Assembly (NCBI GenBank): GCA_944358405.1
Contig: CALVQX010000025.1
Span: 1-43,952 of the forward strand
Direction: 5' to 3'
From: an uncultured Bacilli bacterium
GTDB lineage: Bacteria > Bacillota_I > Bacilli_A > RF39 > UBA660
DNA length: 43,952 nucleotides
The position numbers and the translations under genes are program-made. The number at the start of each line of letters is the position of its first letter. Within the stretch, counting starts at the first letter, position 1. The notes below the pieces were generated by a model that made no database searches, had not been told where the DNA came from, and saw only the letters and a program-made list of their open reading frames with translations. This document shows positions 18,426-26,343 of the stretch, one piece after another.

Positions 18426-19400
18426 CTATCTATTTAATCTTTTCTTCAGTACATAGCTCATTTTATCTTTCATTAGAAATGCAGTATCTTTATTTACTTC
18501 CAAATTATTCAAAAATGAGAATACCTCTTCTTCTGTTGCTATGGTTTTGTCATGAAAGCTCTCTCTTAATGCATCTTCTAATGAAAAACCATAACCATAA
18601 TTACATCTTCCAACAATATCTTTTTGAAATTGGTGTAAGTAGTCATTGGGAATTTCTTGGCGTTTTAATTTTGGTTGTGATTGCATAATATCCCATTTTA
18701 ATGTGACTAATTTATCACGCAAATCATTCGTTAGTTCTTGCACACTTTTTTCTGAATTTTTAGAAATTGTATAGTTTTGACCAATATTAAAATAAAATGT
18801 TTTTCCGTATTGTTCTACTGCTATAGGTATTATTTCTGCCCCTGTTTCCTGAGCCATACGAACTGTTCCGTTAAAAATTTTCATTACAACCAAATTTGGA
18901 GAAACATTCCAAGCTCCTTCAGGATAAATTAGTAAATTTCCTCCTTTTTGTAAAAGTTCTACAGAGCGGTTATAAGCAATTTTTCTATCTTCTTTATCGG
19001 TAGTCTCCAAAGGAATAACTCCATTCATCTTCAGACCTTGATAAATTAGTTTTTTATAAAGTATTCCTGGATCTCCCAACATTAAATATGCAGGTTCTTT
19101 TATCACTTGAAATGTTCTTTGAATATCATTTCCTCCAATATGTGTACAGGCATAAATTCTAGGATTATCAGTGGCAGTATTATGTAAATCCTCTAATACA
19201 ATTATGTTTTCTTTCGATAATAGTTGATCTGCTTTCAAAATTAGCGATATTAAAAAATGAATTTTCTTCCTAAATTCAATAAATTCTAATTGCTTTCCTT
19301 GATGATAATCATATTTTCTTAGTTGTGAATAATATTTTACCAAATCCTCAATAGCAGTATTTCTTATTTCTAATAAATTTAGCTTTTTAAAGTCACTCAT
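18426..19400 (-). CDS. Lysophospholipid acyltransferase-like (PlsC superfamily) protein
   Basis: The protein of 324 residues carries the acyltransferase motif HIGGND (HX4D) in ACTHIGGNDIQRTF, about residue 95, and the block III glycerophosphate-binding motif LLIYPEGAWN near residue 170. Members transfer acyl chains to lysophospholipids, or to other acceptors in some branches. It has no clear membrane helix but may be peripheral. The start at ATG 19400 follows GGGTGAGG; an upstream ATG at 19451 lies inside the promoter. It is cotranscribed with the sensor kinase, which could hint at envelope stress sensing (inference). Confidence 0.85.
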   Translation of the reverse strand: MSDFKKLNLLEIRNTAIEDLVKYYSQLRKYDYHQGKQLEFIEFRKKIHFLISLILKADQLLSKENIIVLEDLHNTATDNPRIYACTHIGGNDIQRTFQVIKEPAYLMLGDPGILYKKLIYQGLKMNGVIPLETTDKEDRKIAYNRSVELLQKGGNLLIYPEGAWNVSPNLVVMKIFNGTVRMAQETGAEIIPIAVEQYGKTFYFNIGQNYTISKNSEKSVQELTNDLRDKLVTLKWDIMQSQPKLKRQEIPNDYLHQFQKDIVGRCNYGYGFSLEDALRESFHDKTIATEEEVFSFLNNLEVNKDTAFLMKDKMSYVLKKRLNR

Positions 19401-19434
19401 ATTTCCCTCACCCCAACTACTAAATATTTTGATT

Positions 19435-19464
19435 ATTATATCATACTTCATAATTATTGTACAT
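19435..19464 (-). promoter_or_regulatory. Promoter of the acyltransferase/kinase unit
   Basis: Minus-strand TGATATAAT (19435-19443) is an extended -10. TGTACA (19459-19464) lies 18 bases upstream of it as a -35. The same TGATATAAT string precedes mgtA and the 537-residue gene. Confidence 0.6.
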
Positions 19465-19809
19465 TTTTCGTTTGGTCATTCTATTTATTTCTTCTTAAAT
19501 AATTATCCTTTAATCGTATTATTTTATACGTTATTGGTAATTTTTTTGATTTTGGAAAATTTTACTTGTATCAAAACACTTATGTTAACTTTCCATGAAA
19601 TGTAATATGTTATATTACAAATATTTTAAGCAATAACAAAAACAATTCTTGTTTATCTAATTGTTGCTTCTATACTAAGTTTTTTCTTTCTTTAAGATTT
19701 TTGGAAATTATATTTTCTAACATAAAAAGGGAAGTTCCTTTCCCTAAATTACTTTATTAATGATTCCTATAATATTGGCGTTAATATTTTAATTAGTATT
19801 AAAATCATC
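19465..19809. other. Intergenic region between prepilin-like gene and acyltransferase
   Basis: The gap contains the terminator of the prepilin-like gene at 19724-19746 and a perfect 8-base inverted repeat, TGTAATAT-gtt-ATATTACA, at 19601-19619, which could be an operator. Nothing coding is supported. Confidence 0.5.
19724..19746 (-). terminator. Terminator of the prepilin-like gene
   Basis: AGGGAA (19728-19733) pairs with TTCCCT (19740-19745). On the minus strand it ends with TTTTT. It lies 65 bases after the stop of the large surface-protein gene. Confidence 0.7.
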
Positions 19810-22626
19810 TTAGAAATATGTATCAGCACATGCACGATTTATTGTTGATGTATTTGAAGTCTTGCCAGCATTTTTTGCTGAAATAGCGACACTATCATTT
19901 TGATAGTAAAGATGGTTGTCATTTTGGCCATTTAAGCAGCTTCTAATATTGGTGCATGATAATGAAACTCTGCCACTGATACAGACATGAGAAGTTTGAT
20001 CATTCCATACACCATAACTTGCTTCTTTTTTATTACCATTAGATACAGTTAACCTAATCATACTATTACCATGCACACGTACACGACTTTGATCATTTGC
20101 ACAAATAATACATCTATCATCAGTTGCTTTACTTATAGAAATCGAACCACCGGTCATATGAAATCTCGCTTTATTTCCTGAAAGAACTACTCCGCTTCCT
20201 CCTAAATCACCAGTTGAAGTAGAACTAATAGTTCCTCCCGTCATATTAAATCTTCCTTGATAAACACTGACTCCTCTGGAATATTTTGATCCGTTAGATC
20301 CTGAACGAAGTGTTCCACCACTCATATTAAACCTTCCATCTTCTCTTACATATACTGCTGAATTATAGTTACGTGCACCATTTTGGGATGTATACAGTGC
20401 CGAATGAACTATAGTGCCCTGGGATAGATTTAAAGTTCCGTCTACTATTATGGTATTCGTTGGTCCAGAATTGGCAGTAGAAGTCGTTTGAATTGTACCA
20501 TTAGAATTAATATTTAAGGTGCTATTTTTCTCGACATAAATACGCCTAGAACTTAACGTAAGTGTATGTCCTTGCAAATTTAATGTAACATTTTTATTTT
20601 TGAGTTCTGGGTTGCTGCCATCAGTCAAATTTGCTGTAAGATATATGGTTCCACTAGATGTATTATTAAATGCATCTTCTAATGTTTTATAGTATCCACC
20701 ATAGTCATTTTTATAATAAGCCTCATACAGTTTTGAAGATGTTGTATTGCAAGTTGCTCTATTTCCAGCATTATCATATACTTCGGTTACCGTTGATTTT
20801 AGCTCGCCAAATTCTGTCAGTTTATCGTCTTGATATGTTGTTTTGACACAACCACTTCTTCCATCACTACATGTTACTTTCCGATTTACTGATTTTGTAC
20901 TACTTCCTGCCGGATAGTAAACAGTATAGGAAGACACATTGCAAGTAGGGTTGGTTTTATCAATTTTTACTGTTTGATTGTCAGGGCAAGTAGTGCAATG
21001 TCCAACATTGTCACAAACCGTTCCTGGAGAAACATTTGTAGAATTTGTTTCCCATGTAATTGTATAAGAAGCATTATCCTTACATCCACTACCGCTATCA
21101 CTACATTTTCCTGTTAATGTTCTACTACCATTTGTCCAGGCATTATTTCCTCCGCTCGATGTACACGTTGGTGCATTTTTATCCACTTTTACTGTTTGAG
21201 TTGCGCATGATGTTGTATTTCCAGCATTATCTTGGATAGTACCTGGACTAATAGCATCATTTGTGGTTTTATTTATTTTTTTACTAACTTCTGTAGTTTT
21301 ACATCCACTACCGCTATCACTACATTTTCCTATGATTGTTACGTCATTGGCCGTCCAATTATTACTACCACCAGAAACATTACAGGTAGGCTTCGTTTTA
21401 TCAATTTTGAATATAGAAGCGTTGGACCAACCACTTGCTGTTCCTGCTTTATTTACAGCTCTAAGGCAATAACTTTTTTTCATATCGTTTTGATAAGATG
21501 TACCGCTAATAATATTTCCAGTCTTCTTTTTGCAGTCTTCTGAGTATTCATAATGGTCGATCCCAGAATAAGAACTAGATGAAAAATTTCCCCACCATAA
21601 AGTTTTATTCGTCCAATTTGTATCAGTCTTTATGTTTCCTGAACTAGAATCATACCGAATTTTTGAAGTTGGTATACTTGGTGTATCTTTATCGATATAT
21701 ACATCCACTTTACATTCCGTAGAATTTCCTGATTTGTCTTTAATCGTTATAGTTCCTTCTTTTGTATTTGTTTTAAATGTTTTAGAGTAACTTTCTCTTT
21801 CACATCCGACTCCATCATCAGAACAAGAAACGGTAATTTTTCTTTCCCCTGTAGTCCATTTTTTACTGCTACCTATAATGTCTTTGCACAATGGTGGAAT
21901 AGTATCTTTTAATTCTTTCGTCTGTGATTTTTTTGAAACATTTCCATAAATATCTGTAGCAACAACAGTAATTTTTATTTTCGATGGAACATATTTTTTC
22001 AAAGATATCGTGACCTTAACTTCTCTTTTTAATTTTGCCGAAACGGTTCCTGTATTCTTCACTTCTACTCCATCTTTATAAACGATATAACTATAACTAA
22101 TAATTTTGTCCGGATCGGTCATTGTTACTTCTGCTTTTGCTACATTAACGTCATTATTAAAGTCTATTTCTATTTCTGGACCATTTGCATAAGTTTCTTT
22201 TTTGCTTGTATAATTTGGACAAACTAAGTAGGTCATGTAACTATAATCGTTTTCTGAGTATTTGAAAATTCTGACATAGCTTTCATCCAAGTCACATGCT
22301 TTTTTACCATAATCTACCACTTCGCTAGTCAAATATTTTTTATCCTTTAATCTTTTCAAAGGAATCTTGGTACTCCTACCGATCACTTTTGGTAATGCAT
22401 TTCTATTATCTTGAACATAACTTTGCCCAACTAATACTATATTTTTATTTAAAGAACTATAGTAATCCTTTTCCAACTTATCTAACCATCTAGTAGCGGC
22501 AAGAATAGCGATAGACATTAACATTCCTAAAATCGCTATTGCCACTATTAATTCTACTAAACTAAACCCATTTCTTTTTTTACCAAACAGCATAACACTC
22601 TCGAATGTCAATATACTTTTTGACAT
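19810..22626 (-). CDS. Giant prepilin-like surface protein with Ig-like and beta-helix regions
   Basis: The 938-residue protein starts with a type IV prepilin signal: a basic leader ending KKRNG, then FSLVELIVAIAILGML (about residues 21-36), the expected prepilin-peptidase site with Glu at +5. About residues 150-245 resemble an Ig-like/bacterial cadherin-like domain. Residues about 250-640 hold repeated cysteine-bearing modules, with CSDSGSGC twice and DKTxPTC or DKNAPTC linkers, probably disulfide-linked. From about 640 to the end, recurring NMSGGT/NMTGGT turns suggest a right-handed beta-helix. Ordinary pseudopilins are 100-250 residues. The start has GAGGAG eight bases upstream. No pilus assembly genes are in the window. 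Role unknown, probably adhesive (inference). Confidence 0.85.
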   Translation of the reverse strand: MSKSILTFESVMLFGKKRNGFSLVELIVAIAILGMLMSIAILAATRWLDKLEKDYYSSLNKNIVLVGQSYVQDNRNALPKVIGRSTKIPLKRLKDKKYLTSEVVDYGKKACDLDESYVRIFKYSENDYSYMTYLVCPNYTSKKETYANGPEIEIDFNNDVNVAKAEVTMTDPDKIISYSYIVYKDGVEVKNTGTVSAKLKREVKVTISLKKYVPSKIKITVVATDIYGNVSKKSQTKELKDTIPPLCKDIIGSSKKWTTGERKITVSCSDDGVGCERESYSKTFKTNTKEGTITIKDKSGNSTECKVDVYIDKDTPSIPTSKIRYDSSSGNIKTDTNWTNKTLWWGNFSSSSYSGIDHYEYSEDCKKKTGNIISGTSYQNDMKKSYCLRAVNKAGTASGWSNASIFKIDKTKPTCNVSGGSNNWTANDVTIIGKCSDSGSGCKTTEVSKKINKTTNDAISPGTIQDNAGNTTSCATQTVKVDKNAPTCTSSGGNNAWTNGSRTLTGKCSDSGSGCKDNASYTITWETNSTNVSPGTVCDNVGHCTTCPDNQTVKIDKTNPTCNVSSYTVYYPAGSSTKSVNRKVTCSDGRSGCVKTTYQDDKLTEFGELKSTVTEVYDNAGNRATCNTTSSKLYEAYYKNDYGGYYKTLEDAFNNTSSGTIYLTANLTDGSNPELKNKNVTLNLQGHTLTLSSRRIYVEKNSTLNINSNGTIQTTSTANSGPTNTIIVDGTLNLSQGTIVHSALYTSQNGARNYNSAVYVREDGRFNMSGGTLRSGSNGSKYSRGVSVYQGRFNMTGGTISSTSTGDLGGSGVVLSGNKARFHMTGGSISISKATDDRCIICANDQSRVRVHGNSMIRLTVSNGNKKEASYGVWNDQTSHVCISGRVSLSCTNIRSCLNGQNDNHLYYQNDSVAISAKNAGKTSNTSTINRACADTYF
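21080..21331. repeat. 33-base direct repeat inside the prepilin-like gene
   Basis: The sequence at 21080-21112 is repeated exactly at 21299-21331, 219 bases (73 codons) apart. It encodes the GKCSDSGSGCK motif. Identity at the DNA level in the middle of more diverged modules suggests recent duplication or recombination between modules. Confidence 0.85.
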
Positions 22627-23026
22627 TTTCTTTCTCCTCTCAAATTATATTTCTACTACACAACTACGTAAGCTCTTATCTTAGAATAAGATTAACATTT
22701 CTTTTGTCAGAATGCAAGGAAAAATTTTTTTACTATACAAATTATTATTGTTTCATTTTTGATTGATAACTTTATATACTTATCTTACATTCTTCGTGAT
22801 AAAACAATTATTATATATTTTGAAAAGATTGTTTTTTAATTATGTTCTTAGATTTTACTTTATAAATTATTAAATCACTCATAAAACAATTAAAAGATAT
22901 TTCCTATTTGATTTTCGTATATTTCTTACTACTAGCATACATTGGAAATTTTTTGTTTTAGTTTGACATATTGTTTTTGGTCTTTTTTTAGCAATCTATG
23001 TTAGAATATTAATAAACGGTGATAAT
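22627..23026. other. Divergent promoter region between prepilin-like and phosphoesterase genes
   Basis: This 400-base gap separates two divergently transcribed genes. On the minus side TATAAT lies at about 22643-22648, and a CTTATCTTAGAATAAG palindrome is near 22678-22692. On the plus side TATGTTAGAAT (22998-23008) looks like an extended -10. No gene is visible in the middle. Confidence 0.5.
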
Positions 23027-23896
23027 ATGACAAATGATGCTTTATATTTAACGATCGCAAAAAAATTGAATTCTAATAATTTCTTTGATTTTATGGAACG
23101 GTATAATTTAACGTATAATGAGATGTTAGGAATTATTCAGTTTGGTATTTCTTCTAATATTTCTTTAGTTCAATGTTGCTATTTAAAAGAACTTTTAAAA
23201 AAAATGCAATGTTTGTTTAAAATTGAGGACGAGAAGATTGGAATTGTTGCTGATACACATATTGGTAGTCCCTTTATGAACTGGGATTATATTCATAGAG
23301 CGTATCAATTATTTGAAGAACAAAATATTAATACAGTCTTGCATCTAGGAGATATGTTTGACGGATACTGTGGAAATACTATTCCTAAAAATTCTAAAAA
23401 ACGAAATCAACTAGTTTTTACATGCTATGAACAAATATTGGATTTTGCGAAGAATTATCCTAATGGTTTTGATACTTTTGTTATTTTAGGGAATCATGAT
23501 GTACGACTTCATTTTCTTGGCATTGATGTTTGGGATTATCTCTTAGAAAAAAGAACCGATGTTTTTCCTTTAGGATATGGGAGTTGTTTATTGCAATTTG
23601 GTGACTTCCCATTGTTTTTGGAGCATCCTACAGACAGTAATATTTTGTCACTTGCTAGTTCTTCTGATCAAATAGTTTTGCGAGGACATTCTCATATCTT
23701 TCGATTAGATAAGAACATTGTTAATATTTCTTCTTGTAGTAATTTAGGCTTTTCTTATTCTTATTCTGATGCGATCGGTACTCCTGGATGTGCAATTCTT
23801 TCTAGAGATAAACACAAATTATTTGTAGATGGTTATATTTTCAGAAAAGATAGTACCACCAAAGAAATTCAGTACACTTTAAAAAAGAAAAATTGA
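23027..23896 (+). CDS. Calcineurin-like metallophosphoesterase
   Basis: The protein of 289 residues has the ordered metal-binding motifs of the family: GIVADTHIG (about residue 76), LHLGDMFDGY (about 106), VILGNHDVR (about 152) and RGHSHIF near residue 223. These bind two metal ions and hydrolyse phosphoesters; the substrate (nucleotide, nucleic acid or other) is not predictable. About 70 residues of helical sequence precede the catalytic domain and may be a small DNA-binding-like or regulatory domain. The start has GGTGAT three bases upstream. The gene ends in TGA, which shows TGA is a stop in this genome. Confidence 0.85.
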   Translation: MTNDALYLTIAKKLNSNNFFDFMERYNLTYNEMLGIIQFGISSNISLVQCCYLKELLKKMQCLFKIEDEKIGIVADTHIGSPFMNWDYIHRAYQLFEEQNINTVLHLGDMFDGYCGNTIPKNSKKRNQLVFTCYEQILDFAKNYPNGFDTFVILGNHDVRLHFLGIDVWDYLLEKRTDVFPLGYGSCLLQFGDFPLFLEHPTDSNILSLASSSDQIVLRGHSHIFRLDKNIVNISSCSNLGFSYSYSDAIGTPGCAILSRDKHKLFVDGYIFRKDSTTKEIQYTLKKKN

Positions 23897-23925
23897 AATA
23901 TTATTTAATATATTTCAATTTTTTG
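23887..23925. terminator. Bidirectional terminator between the phosphoesterase and the TrbC/amidase gene
   Basis: AAAATTGAAATA pairs with TATTTCAATTTT around a short AT loop, with A-runs on the left and T-runs on the right. It can serve both convergent genes. Confidence 0.75.
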
Positions 23926-23932
23926 TGTATTT

Positions 23933-24913
23933 TTATTTTATTCTCAATATTTGCCATACTCTAGCATTCATCAAACTAGATATTTCTACCGGTCCTAAAG
24001 TTGTAAATTTGAAGTTGTCATTCGGTCCACTGCCATTACTTCCACTTTGTCTTCCTGCATCATACCATTTTCCATTTCCTGCATATACATTTGTATGTTG
24101 CTGATTATACCATAAAACAACATCTCCTGCTTGTAGGTCTCCACTGCTAATTAAACTAGATGCTGTTTTATTTTCCCCATCTATATAATACATTTTTTCT
24201 TGCATTTTTTCTTTTGCATCGTTTCTGTAACTGATAAAATTATTGCTGTTTCTATAGGCTTTATAGAAACGATCTCCACTATCTAAAACTCCTACATCGA
24301 TTAATCCCCATACAATATATAATGCACAGTTTGTAGACTTTGTAGAGGAATCTGCTTGCGAAAATGTATTTCTAGTATTGCTATTACTATAAGTCCATTT
24401 ATTTCCGTTATTTTTATCTTGTATTACTTTGTGAGACATCGTGCTTAAAGAGTTTAAAAAAGCCTCTACTGTTGCAGTACCACCAATAGTTTCATTAGAA
24501 CCATCTTCAGTATCCCCAGCCGATCCTTCATCATAATCATCAGGATTCGTTAAAAAATCCTTTTTTTGATCTTCGTTTTGCTCAATATAATTTGAATGTT
24601 CTAGTGCTACATTTTCTAGATTATTCCAACAATTTGCTAAAGAAAAATTATCATTTACTAAAAGCATGGTCAGGTTTATAATCACAGGAAGAATAAATAA
24701 GATAACAGCAGCAATTAAGCAATTCTTAATTTTAGCTTTTATTTTTTTATCTTCTGGATTCATCATGGCTTTGGTAAAATGTAAAACGAGACTTATAATT
24801 AATAATATTGGAGCTATTATCTGCATTATGGTAAGTGCAGATTTACAAATTCTTAATATATTAATTATTCCAGGATCAGAACATGTTTCTGAAATATCTA
24901 ATAAGTAAATTAT
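23933..24913 (-). CDS. TrbC/VirB2-like membrane N-terminus fused to CHAP/NlpC-type amidase
   Basis: The N-terminal part has two hydrophobic segments preceded by CSDPGIINILRI, a pattern typical of TrbC/VirB2-like pilin domains. An acidic Ser/Gly-rich linker follows. Next comes a cysteine peptidase/amidase domain with TNCALYIVWGLIDVG (nucleophile Cys), LQAGDVVLWY, and QHTNVYAGNGKWYDAG (catalytic His), as in CHAP or NlpC/P60 wall hydrolases. The first ATG (24826) cuts off CSDPGII and has no ribosome binding site. An AAAGGAGATGA site at 24920-24930 points instead to ATA 24913 or ATT 24910, giving about 326 residues, unless one T of TTTT was gained. No other conjugation gene is present. Confidence 0.75.
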   Translation of the reverse strand: MIYLLDISETCSDPGIINILRICKSALTIMQIIAPILLIISLVLHFTKAMMNPEDKKIKAKIKNCLIAAVILFILPVIINLTMLLVNDNFSLANCWNNLENVALEHSNYIEQNEDQKKDFLTNPDDYDEGSAGDTEDGSNETIGGTATVEAFLNSLSTMSHKVIQDKNNGNKWTYSNSNTRNTFSQADSSTKSTNCALYIVWGLIDVGVLDSGDRFYKAYRNSNNFISYRNDAKEKMQEKMYYIDGENKTASSLISSGDLQAGDVVLWYNQQHTNVYAGNGKWYDAGRQSGSNGSGPNDNFKFTTLGPVEISSLMNARVWQILRIK

Positions 24914-25202
24914 ATAAAATCATCTCCTTTACAATTAGTTACCAAGTAATATTATTATAACTTTATTCAGATATCTTTTCAACAATAAAGCTAATAATAT
25001 TGATATACTCTCAACCTTCTACTCTTTTTTACTTTGCTTTTATTTTGACAATTTATGCAATTGTTGGTTTATTATTAGTACCAATAATAGTTTTTTTAAT
25101 ACATTTTTTATTGTGTTTTTATTTATATCATTCCCTCAACTTTTTATTTATTTTTTTCTATTCTTCGTTATAATATTATTAAGATTAATATAGGAGGAGA
25201 AA
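24914..25202. other. Region upstream of metK
   Basis: This stretch of 289 bases carries the ribosome binding site of the TrbC-like gene (24920-24930, minus strand), a TTGACA (25045-25050), a near-perfect palindrome ATTATTAGTACCAATAAT (25071-25088) where the matching -10 would be, and a second -10, TATAAT, at 25169-25174 near metK. I see no SAM riboswitch fold. Confidence 0.45.
25071..25088 (+). promoter_or_regulatory. Palindromic operator candidate upstream of metK
   Basis: ATTATTAGTACCAATAAT is an inverted repeat with one mismatch, 20 bases after a TTGACA. A protein bound there would cover the -10 of that promoter. Confidence 0.35.
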
Positions 25203-26291
25203 ATGAAAAAATATTTTACAAGTGAAAGTGTTACTGAAGGTCATCCTGATAAAATTTGCGATAAAATTAGTGATAAAATTTTGGATGAAGCTTTATTGCA
25301 AGATCCTGATAGTCATATGGCTATCGAAGCTACTATCAAAAATCGAACGGTCTTTCTTTATGGAGAGGCAATGACAAAGGCTAATTTAGATTACGAAAAA
25401 ATTGTTCATTGGGTTTTAAAAGATATTGGTTATGGTGAAAATTTTGAAGTGATTCAAAGAATTTCTAAACAGTCTTTTGAAATTGGCTCTGCGGTAAAAA
25501 AAGAAAATACTTGTGCAGGAGATCAAGGAATTATGTTTGGATTTGCTTGCTCTGATACTAAAGAATATATGCCCTTACCTATTATGCTTGCTAATCAATT
25601 GGCAAAGAAACTTACGGAGATAAGGAAATCTAATCCAAATAGCTTTTTACTTCCAGATGGAAAAACTCAAGTAACTGTAGAATATGAAGATAACTTTCCT
25701 ACTAGGGTTGATACTGTTATTATTGCTGCTCATCACAAACCTGATATTTCTCAGGAAGAGCTAACAGAATATATTATTTCTAATGTCATACTAGAAGTGA
25801 TCGAGACAAAATTTATTGATTCTAATACAAAATTTTTAATTAATACAGGAGGTCCTTTTACGATCGGTGGTCCTGATGCTGACAGTGGTACTACTGGGAG
25901 AAAGATTGTTGCTGATACGTATGGAGGCATGGGACGAGTTGGTGGAGGTTGCTTTAGCAGCAAAGATCCTAGTAAAGTTGATAGGAGTGCCGCATATTAT
26001 GCACGTTATGTTGCTAAAAACCTTGTATTACATCATTTGGCCGATAAAGTTGAAATTGGTTTAGCTTATGCTATTGGTCAAGAATTTCCACTTCATGTTT
26101 CTATTGAAACATTCGGAACAGAAAATGTTTCTCTTGCAGAAATTCAACAATATATTCAAGATCATTTTTGCTTTTCCGTCTCTCATATTATTGAAGAATT
26201 AGATTTAAAAAAACCAATTTATTATTCTTTAAGCGCCTATGGACATTTTGGAAGAGCAGAATTTTCCTGGGAGCAAGAAAAATCAAACTAG
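25203..26291 (+). CDS. metK: S-adenosylmethionine synthetase
   Basis: MetK joins methionine and ATP to make SAM, here also the cofactor of the radical SAM enzyme. The motifs are GHPDKICDKISD (residues 14-25), CAGDQGIMFGFA (about residue 103), and GGPDADSGTTGRKIVADTYGG with GGGCFSSKDPSKVDRSAAY (about residues 218-262). The protein is 362 residues, a little shorter than the usual 380-400, and differs from typical enzymes at several motif positions (GGPDADSG for GGPQGDAG, GGGCFS for GGGAFS). Essential residues appear kept. AGGAGGAG lies before the start. It is monocistronic or reads into the kinase-like gene 40 bases downstream. Confidence 0.95.
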   Translation: MKKYFTSESVTEGHPDKICDKISDKILDEALLQDPDSHMAIEATIKNRTVFLYGEAMTKANLDYEKIVHWVLKDIGYGENFEVIQRISKQSFEIGSAVKKENTCAGDQGIMFGFACSDTKEYMPLPIMLANQLAKKLTEIRKSNPNSFLLPDGKTQVTVEYEDNFPTRVDTVIIAAHHKPDISQEELTEYIISNVILEVIETKFIDSNTKFLINTGGPFTIGGPDADSGTTGRKIVADTYGGMGRVGGGCFSSKDPSKVDRSAAYYARYVAKNLVLHHLADKVEIGLAYAIGQEFPLHVSIETFGTENVSLAEIQQYIQDHFCFSVSHIIEELDLKKPIYYSLSAYGHFGRAEFSWEQEKSN

Positions 26292-26326
26292 ATTTTTTCT
26301 TTTTTTATGTTAATATATAGCTCCTT

Positions 26327-26343
26327 AAGGAGTGATTCTTATT
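26327..26343 (+). promoter_or_regulatory. Ribosome binding site pointing to an ATT start
   Basis: AAGGAG at 26327-26332 lies eight bases before ATT 26341. The only in-frame GTG (26332) overlaps the last base of AAGGAG, leaving no room for initiation. No ATG follows for many codons. AUU initiation at 26341 is therefore the best fit. Confidence 0.5.

Noticed and set aside
21232-21543. Plus-strand frames of 70-100 codons inside the prepilin-like gene, and similar ones inside whiA, uvrB, ftsX and other genes
   Set aside because: They are antisense shadows of well-supported genes and lack ribosome binding sites and family resemblance.
23933-24913. Conjugative element
   Set aside because: Only a TrbC-like N-terminal domain is present; no ATPase, coupling protein, relaxase or integrase is seen.
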